Source: Gibbula magus
Taxonomy: Eukaryota; Mollusca; Gastropoda; Trochida; Trochidae
Assembly: GCA_936450465.1 (NCBI GenBank)
Contig: OW388292.1
Location: 9,567,756-9,631,755, forward strand
Direction: 5' to 3'
DNA length: 64,000 bases
The position numbers were made by a program, and so were the translations under genes. Shown here piece after piece: positions 60,101 through 64,000 of the stretch (its first letter is position 1; every line of letters begins with the position of its first letter). The notes under the pieces were generated by a model that searched no databases, was not told the DNA's origin, and worked only from the letters and a program-made list of their open reading frames with translations.

Positions 60101-63100
60101 ACCAAGCAGAGGACGAGACGGTCGATGGTGATGATGTTGCTTCTCCAGATCATCTCATTCAGGGCTTCCATGTACTGCAAGCAGACATTATAAATATATA
60201 TATATATCATCTCATTCAGGGCTTCCATGTACTGCAAGCAGACATTATAAATATATATATATATCATCTCATTTCATTCAGGGCGTCCATGTATTGCAAG
60301 CAGACATTATAAATATATATATATCATCTCATTTCATTCAGGGCGTCCATGTATTGCAAGCAGACATTATAAATATATATATCATCTCATTCAAGGCGTC
60401 CATGTTCTGCAAGCAGACATTATAAATATATATATCATCTCATTTCATTCAGGGCTTCCATGTACTGCAAGCAGACATTATAAATATATATACATCATCT
60501 CATTCAGGGCTTCCATGTTCTGCAAGCAGACATTATAAATATACATATCATCTCATTCAAGGCGTCCATGTTCTGCAAGCAGACATTATAAATATATATA
60601 TCATCTCATTCCATTCAGGGCTTCCATGTACTGCAAGCAGACATTATAAATATATATATATCATCTCATTTCATTCAGGGCGTCCATGTATTGCAAGCAG
60701 ACATTATAAATATATATATTATCTCATTCAAGGCGTCCATGTTCTACAAACAGACATTATAAATATATATATCATCTCATTTCATTCAGGGCGTCCATGT
60801 ATTGCAAGCAGACATTATAAATATATATATTATCTCATTCAAGGCGTCCATGTTCTACAAACAGACATTATAAATATATATATCATCTCATTTCATTCAG
60901 GGCGTCCATGTATTGCAAGCAGACATTATAAATATATATATTATCTCATTCAAGGCGTCCATGTTCTGCAAACAGACATTATAAATATATATATCATCTC
61001 ATTTCATTCAGGGCTTCCATGTACTGCAAGCAGACATTATAAATATATATATATCATCTCATTCAGGGCGTCCATGTTCTGCAAGCAGACATTATAAATA
61101 TATATATCATCTCAATCAGGGCTTCCATGTTCTGCAAGCAGACATTATAAATATACATATCATCTCATTCAAGGCGTCCATGTTCTGCAAGCAGACATTA
61201 TAAATATATATATCATCTCATTCCATTCAGGGCTTCCATGTACTGCAAGCAGACATTATAAATATATATATATCATCTCATTCAGGGCGTCCATGTTCTG
61301 CAAGCAGACATTATAAATATATATATCATCTCATTCAGGGCTTCCATGTTCTGCAAGCAGACATTATAAATATATATATCATCTCATTCAAGGCGTCCAT
61401 GTTCTGCAAGCAGACATTATAAATATATATATCATCTCATTTCATTCAGGGCTTCCATGTTCTGCAAGCAGACATTATAAATATATATAAATCATCTCAT
61501 TCAGGGCGTCCATGTTCTGCAAGCAGACATTATAAATATATATATCATCTCATTTCATTCAGGGCTTCCATGTACTGCAAGCAGACATTATAAATATATA
61601 TATCATCTCATTCAGGGCTTCCATGTACTGCAAGCAGACATTATAAATATATATATCATCTCATTTCATTCAGGGCTTCCATGTACTGCAAGCAGACATT
61701 ATAAATATATATATATATATATCATCTCATTCAGGGCTTCCATGTATTGCAAGCAGACATTATAAATATATATATCATCTCATTCAAGGCGTCCATGTTC
61801 TGCAAGCAGACATTATAAATATATATTTCATCTCATTTCATTCAAGGCGTCCATGTTCTGCAAGCTGACATTATAAATATATATTTCATCTCATTTCATT
61901 CAGGGCTTCCATGTACTGCAAGCAGACATTATAAATATATATATATCATCTCATTCAGGGCTTCCATGTACTGCAAGCAGACATTATAAATATATATATA
62001 TCATCTCATTCAGGGCTTCCATGTACTGCAAGCAGACATTATAAATATATATATCATCTCATTCAAGGCGTCCATGTACTGCAAGCAGACATTATAAATA
62101 TATATATATATCATCTCATTCAAGGCGTCCATGTTCTGCAAGCAGACATTATAAATATATATATCATCTCATTTCATTCAGGGCTTCCATGTACTGCAAG
62201 CAGACATTATAAATATATATATATATATCATCTCATTCAGGGCTTCCATGTATTGCAAGCAGACATTATAAATATATATATATCATCTCATTCAGGGCTT
62301 CCATGTATTGCAAGCAGACATTATAGAAACTGTCATACACATGTGCATTGCTCATCTTCTACAGCAGTCAAGTATAGAAGTACTACCCTTCAAGACTTTA
62401 TTAAGAAACAGGTGACCAAAGCTCTTACAAACATTAGCAATGATACTGATGTTAAGCTTCAATGAGATTACTTACACTGTCACTTGTCGATCCTCACTCC
62501 ACAACAGAGTTATGTTGGCCTTCTGTTGACCAATTGATAATGAATAGAATGGACAATGACCAATCACTGGGGCATCTGAATACTTAATAATTAACCTTTA
62601 AAACATTGAATATTACGTGTCAACTCTGCTACTCACTCTGTTAATGTTAGGGTTAGTGACGGTAGTGAACTCGAAGACTAAGTAATCAGCGAAGGCTCTC
62701 AGGTGGGCGGACAAAGCTCTCGGTCCAAGACGATCCAACACTCTGGACAAATATAAGAAGTACAAGCCATTACATGTCGTTTTATAAAATAGTCCTTTCA
62801 ATGGAGCTCCGATACTCTGAGTAAGATAAGATAAGATATAAATTGGACAACATCAAATTACATTTAATACAATATCTTTGGAACTTTTACCAACTTTACA
62901 TTGAGTCTTAGCGTGGGGTTGGCGTGGACTTTGGACATATCCCACTTACTTGTAGGCTGTGGGTGAAACTCGGCTCTCCTCCAGCAAACTCTTCCATATG
63001 ATGCTGCAATATATATAGTAGTATGTGAAACATTGTAGCTTTGTCTACTGACTCACACTGTATTGATTTAACTGTAATATAAGCATAATATTTTCTGCTT

Positions 63101-63760
63101 TAACATAAAAGTTTTTGTTTGAATAATGTTGTATGACAGAGGAGTTTACAAATCTGTTTGGAACTCACCACAAGAATAGAGGAGTATTTCCCTGCATGGA
63201 GAAGTGAGCTATCAGATCGTTCTCATTCACCATACCTGCAAATGAAATGTATTCAATGAGATAGATTGTGGAACAATAAACATGAGAGCAAGGTAAGATT
63301 GCTAAATTAGGCAAATAGAAACTATTCAAATTTACCAGGTTTTTGACAAATAAAATAAGAAAAGCAACATTCTAAACTTAAAATATGAAGAGATTTCACT
63401 TCCAATGTTTGTACTTATTTTGAAGTTAACTTTTGTCTTTTGATGAACAATGAATGTCAACAAAGCATATTTAAACTGAACATACTGAAAGTATTAAACC
63501 TAAATACGAAACAAGAACTAGCCACAGTCTATCTGAACATAATGAAAGTATAAAGATCTCACTCTTCCACTTCTTGTACTCTGTCTCGACGTTCCGCTTG
63601 AGTTGACTCTTGTCCTCCTTCTGTACGGGGTTCTGGTTGAAGAAATCCTCGAGTACCGGGGGGAAGTACTGCAGTGTGTAGCTGGGCCAGCTGAGCGGCG
63701 TGTTCTGCATGATGGACATCAGGATCTCCTTGCACCAGCTGTTGGAGTAGTTGTCCAGAC
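47962..63760 (-). CDS. Mediator complex subunit 23 (3' half of the gene, 17 exons)
   Basis: MED23 is a subunit of the nuclear Mediator complex, which links DNA-bound activators to RNA polymerase II; in animals it belongs to the tail module. Joining 17 exons (listed separately) gives about 634 codons in one frame, with all boundaries GT-AG and phases agreeing throughout. The product follows the vertebrate MED23 C-terminal half, as I recall it, closely and without gaps: examples are EEYxKWKSM, NENDxIxHFSMQG, HDRPVTYLYNTL, FPNCDWRFNEFPNPAAHALH, VGPFLQR and LNYMDPICDFLYH-type blocks (here DRPVTYLYNTLFYYE, FPNCDWRFNEFPNPAAHAL, LNFMDPICDFLYHIKYMF). The protein ends EEPVSA, shorter than the human tail. 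The earlier half of the gene lies to the right of the window. Introns range from 147 bp to 4 kb and hold several repeats. Confidence 0.97.
48175..48720 (+). repeat. Degenerate GTCGT/GAGTCGT-rich stretch in MED23 intron p-o side
   Basis: This part of the last intron (48101-48821) is full of imperfect repeats of GTCAGTGAGTTGTCAGTGA, GAGTCG and GTCGTATT words. It looks like a decayed dispersed repeat; no clean unit or ends are visible. Confidence 0.5.
48822..48907 (-). CDS. MED23 exon p
   Basis: Encodes LTVELYEILMTVDKSCEHLN then FMDPICDF, ending in phase 2 at donor GTATCC. Acceptor GTTTCAG. Confidence 0.95.
49324..49444 (-). CDS. MED23 exon o
   Basis: Encodes FLKERLKPIIRTEEQYLYLC then HLIGPFLQRLHVERTRCLLE. 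Acceptor ATTACAG, donor GTGAGG, phase 0. Confidence 0.95.
49590..49658 (-). CDS. Partial duplicate of MED23 exon n (possible extra exon)
   Basis: 69 bp about 87% identical, over roughly 61 bp, to the 3' end of exon n, including the donor GTACGT. It is preceded by a usable acceptor (CGCTACAG) and has no stop: FLMGLCHAIWHHTDIEQLCQ then LP. Its length is a multiple of three and both ends have the phase of the n-o junction, so inclusion would add 23 residues without shifting the frame. The intron to exon n would be only 67 bp. It may be an alternative exon or a relic that is skipped; human MED23 has no such repeat. Confidence 0.4.
49726..49934 (-). CDS. MED23 exon n
   Basis: 209 bp encoding EPFWVVLNDRVVDAFNSASL through FNFHSSHIVFAEQHCSYLLG and LCHAIWHHAGIGQLCQLP, ending in phase 2 at donor GTACGT. 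Its 3' end has a diverged copy about 136 bp downstream. Confidence 0.95.
50222..50294 (-). CDS. MED23 exon m
   Basis: 73 bp encoding CFQLPRDKIMSWMNAVGLVL then TALP. Two acceptors are possible; the one ending at 50295 (GTTTCAG before CTGTTTTCAG) is required to keep the phase with exon l. Donor GTGAGT. Confidence 0.9.
50569..51444 (+). repeat. 55-bp minisatellite, 16 copies, in MED23 intron l-m
   Basis: The unit contains GTCAGGATGTTGTCATTGGT and TGACTGATGTCCATCCTCTA. Copies are nearly identical, differing at single sites. Unlike the 60-kb array, it does not match any neighbouring exon. Confidence 0.95.
51445..53665 (-). other. Interior of MED23 intron l-m
   Basis: AT-rich intron sequence with no recognised element apart from the heptamer repeat listed separately and a GA-rich stretch near 51895-51945. 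Confidence 0.5.
52447..52496 (+). repeat. GGTTGAA heptanucleotide microsatellite
   Basis: About seven copies in a row, one altered to GTTTGA. Confidence 0.9.
53666..54005 (+). repeat. 38-bp degenerate tandem repeat in MED23 intron l-m
   Basis: About nine diverged units containing CTTTAGCTACTGGATAGAAA and TATACCACAATACC. Copies differ at several sites and one is rearranged near 53895. Confidence 0.85.
54326..54491 (-). CDS. MED23 exon l
   Basis: Encodes TIGGKIPPPFPNCDWRFNEF then PNPAAHALHATCVELMALPV and GSTIVGNALLDVALK. I chose the acceptor CCTAAG ending at 54492 over a second AG 6 bp downstream because it restores the family's DT-xGK spacing. Donor GTACAA, phase 2. Confidence 0.92.
54639..54776 (-). 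CDS. MED23 exon k
   Basis: Encodes GAFKDIRPPNWCLSEDYTRL then LQMSADDLSWMPDQDYYVRL and IGRLVD. Acceptor GTTTCAG, donor GTATCC, phase 1. Confidence 0.95.
55098..55196 (-). CDS. MED23 exon j
   Basis: Encodes DRPVTYLYNTLFYYEKRLAG then KSGLKRRLVHGII, split codons at both ends. Acceptor ATTCCAG, donor GTATAG. Confidence 0.95.
55586..55685 (-). CDS. MED23 exon i
   Basis: Encodes VLDVTIHRLLEFQKVQKILE then SILDQIGCLYKFH, ending one base into the next codon. Acceptor CCCCACAG, donor GTGAGA. Confidence 0.95.
56068..56175 (-). CDS. MED23 exon h
   Basis: 108 bp, KYPEKFYYEGIQDMSNPIHH then QHLPVYFGNVCLRFLP, phase 0 at both ends. Acceptor CTTACAG, donor GTATGT. Confidence 0.95.
56280..56477. mobile_element. 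TA-flanked inverted-repeat element with a tRNA-like core
   Basis: Ends at 56282 onward and up to 56475 are inverted repeats of about 30 bp (CAATGT-AT-TTTGGGATCACACT) with a few mismatches, flanked by TA on both sides as for Tc1/mariner-type MITEs. Between them, 56325-56400 contains TGGTTAGCTGTTGGG and GGGTTTGATTCC, which resemble the A and B boxes of a tRNA promoter. A DNA-transposon-like end pair around a polymerase III-like promoter is unusual. Confidence 0.65.
56524..56583 (-). CDS. MED23 exon g
   Basis: 60 bp, NTPEHWQQANWHEKHMAFHK, phase 0 at both ends. Acceptor ATTACAG, donor GTAACT. Confidence 0.95.
56938..57048 (-). CDS. MED23 exon f
   Basis: 111 bp, ILRNLEGNEAQMRCLIVQLL then LVHLTDFKSRVHDFVKD, phase 0 at both ends. 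Acceptor TTGTAG, donor GTAAGT. Confidence 0.95.
57690..60000 (+). repeat. Tandem pair of a repeat with TGACCTTGACCTTTGACC words
   Basis: The stretch CTCAAAAGCATGCCTAAGTC with its flanks at 57776-57860 recurs at about 59694-59780 with few changes, and the flanks AAGGTCA...CAAAGTGTTAA at 57711-57776 recur at 58145-58214. At 57988-58000 the word TGACCTTTGACCT is, on the other strand, a perfect direct repeat of AGGTCA with 1-bp spacing (DR1), the kind of site bound by RXR/HNF4-type nuclear receptors. Weaker variants lie near 57692, 57829, 58110 and 59747. Confidence 0.8.
58211..59694. mobile_element. Non-autonomous piggyBac-like element (TTAA target)
   Basis: TTAA at 58211-58214 and 59691-59694 flanks a 1476-bp insert whose ends are CCCTTAACTTGCG and CGCAACGTAAGGG, a 13-bp inverted repeat with two mismatches. 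TTAA duplication and CCC ends are hallmarks of piggyBac. Removing the insert and one TTAA restores exactly the sequence of the intact neighbouring repeat copy at about 57770-57790. No transposase domain is encoded. Its base composition is more CpG-rich than the intron around it. Confidence 0.88.
60103..60174 (-). CDS. MED23 exon e
   Basis: 72 bp, 24 codons, YMEALNEMIWRSNIITIDRL then VLCL, phase 0 at both ends, donor GTCAGT. It is the parent of the upstream array: its first 26 bp and its acceptor are repeated about 38 more times in the preceding intron. I chose the copy at 60174 as the true exon because only here does the coding sequence continue past GATGAT to a donor. Confidence 0.95.
60149..62325 (-). 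repeat. Minisatellite made of copies of the MED23 exon e splice junction
   Basis: About 39 units of roughly 50-65 bp, counting the genuine junction at the left end. Each unit, read on the minus strand, has an intronic part (ATATATTTATAATGTCTGCTTGCAG) followed by the first 26 bp of exon e (TACATGGAAGCCCTGAATGA then GATGAT). Units vary: some have an extra ATTTC beside ATCTC, some read GCGTCC in place of GCTTCC, and the TA run differs in length. In about eight units the acceptor AG is changed to AA (plus-strand TATTGCAAG); the remaining roughly 30 keep an AG. The array fills most of intron d-e. Confidence 0.96.
62637..62742 (-). CDS. MED23 exon d
   Basis: Encodes VLDRLGPRALSAHLRAFADY and LVFEFTTVTNPNINR. 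Donor GTGAGT, phase 0. The intron that follows carries the exon-derived minisatellite. Confidence 0.95.
62950..63003 (-). CDS. MED23 exon c
   Basis: 54 bp encoding IIWKSLLEESRVSPTAY with split codons at both ends. Acceptor TATTGCAG, donor GTAAGT. Confidence 0.93.
63169..63235 (-). CDS. MED23 exon b
   Basis: Encodes SMVNENDLIAHFSMQGNTPL and FL, acceptor TTTGCAG, donor GTGAGT, ending in phase 2. A very conserved block of the family. Confidence 0.95.
63563..63760 (-). CDS. MED23 exon a (first in window)
   Basis: Starts with the last two bases of a split codon after TGCCCGCAG, encodes LDNYSNSWCKEILMSIMQNT through EEYKKWK-like sequence (here TEYKKWK), and ends in phase 1 at donor GTGAGA. The preceding exon is outside the window. 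Confidence 0.93.
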
Positions 63761-64000
63761 CTGCGGGCAGGAGCTTTCACGTCATTCTAACTTATTTAAG
63801 TACATTTCAAAATAAGATAAGGCACCATTTCACATAATAGGCATTATGTTGAAAGCATGTAAATCGCTTGAATATTTTATAGTCAACATCTAGAAATAAA
63901 CGAATAAACAAATGACAGTAAGCGAGTTACAAAGATATGTTTCCCCTCCCTTTCTTGGAGAGAGGTCATGAGCACAGCATTCTTCAATAAAGTCTACCAC

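Larger units (their letters stand above)
57049..60102 (-). other. MED23 intron e-f, repeat-filled
   Basis: 3-kb intron holding two copies of a repeat rich in TGACCTTGACC words (about 57690-58110 and 58110-60000), the second interrupted by a piggyBac-like element at 58215-59690. The portion 57049-57690 has no feature I recognise. Confidence 0.75.

Noticed and set aside
63920..64000. Another MED23 exon at the right edge
   Set aside because: A minus-strand frame from the edge could be spliced in phase at a GTAACT donor, but its residues do not resemble what the MED23 family has just before exon a.

Overview
This is eukaryotic, almost certainly molluscan, nuclear DNA: AT-rich, intron-rich, full of tandem satellites and small transposons. 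A short-interspersed-element family whose 3' module resembles one I know from gastropod genomes favours a gastropod, but that placement is inference. Only one host gene is identified with certainty.

Layout. Positions 2678-10859 hold a nested pair of transposons: a complete, apparently very young BEL/Pao LTR retrotransposon (3424-10598, identical 561-bp LTRs, 5-bp target duplication, one 1897-codon gag-pol frame) sits inside a roughly 1-kb terminal-inverted-repeat DNA element with an 8-bp target duplication. Around 13.1-13.8 kb lies a CpG-rich block with a plausible first coding exon on the minus strand. From 15.1 to 17.8 kb there is an unusual block of TTGTCA/TGACAA words, a cluster of perfect palindromes and a decayed PIF/Harbinger transposase. 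From 21.9 to 46.2 kb the window is dominated by satellites with 39-, 54-, 16-, 34- and 45-bp units, separated by DNA in which I see no genes. The open frames of hundreds of codons across the 39- and 45-bp arrays are by-products of unit lengths divisible by three.

From 63760 down to 47962 on the minus strand runs the 3' half of the gene for Mediator subunit 23 (MED23). I reconstructed 17 consecutive exons with consistent GT-AG boundaries and phases, about 634 codons ending in a stop at 47962. The 5' exons lie beyond the right edge. Its introns carry two large minisatellites, a piggyBac-like TTAA element, a small TA-flanked inverted-repeat element with a tRNA-like core, and a 69-bp in-frame copy of part of one exon.

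The most notable observation is the 2.2-kb array at 60149-62325. Each of its roughly 39 units is a copy of the intron-exon junction of the adjacent MED23 exon (3' splice site plus 26 bp of coding sequence), so the transcript should carry dozens of decoy acceptor sites upstream of the true one. Other points are the in-frame partial exon duplication (49590-49658), the nested insertions with clean target duplications, and a paralogous empty site that dates the piggyBac-like insertion.
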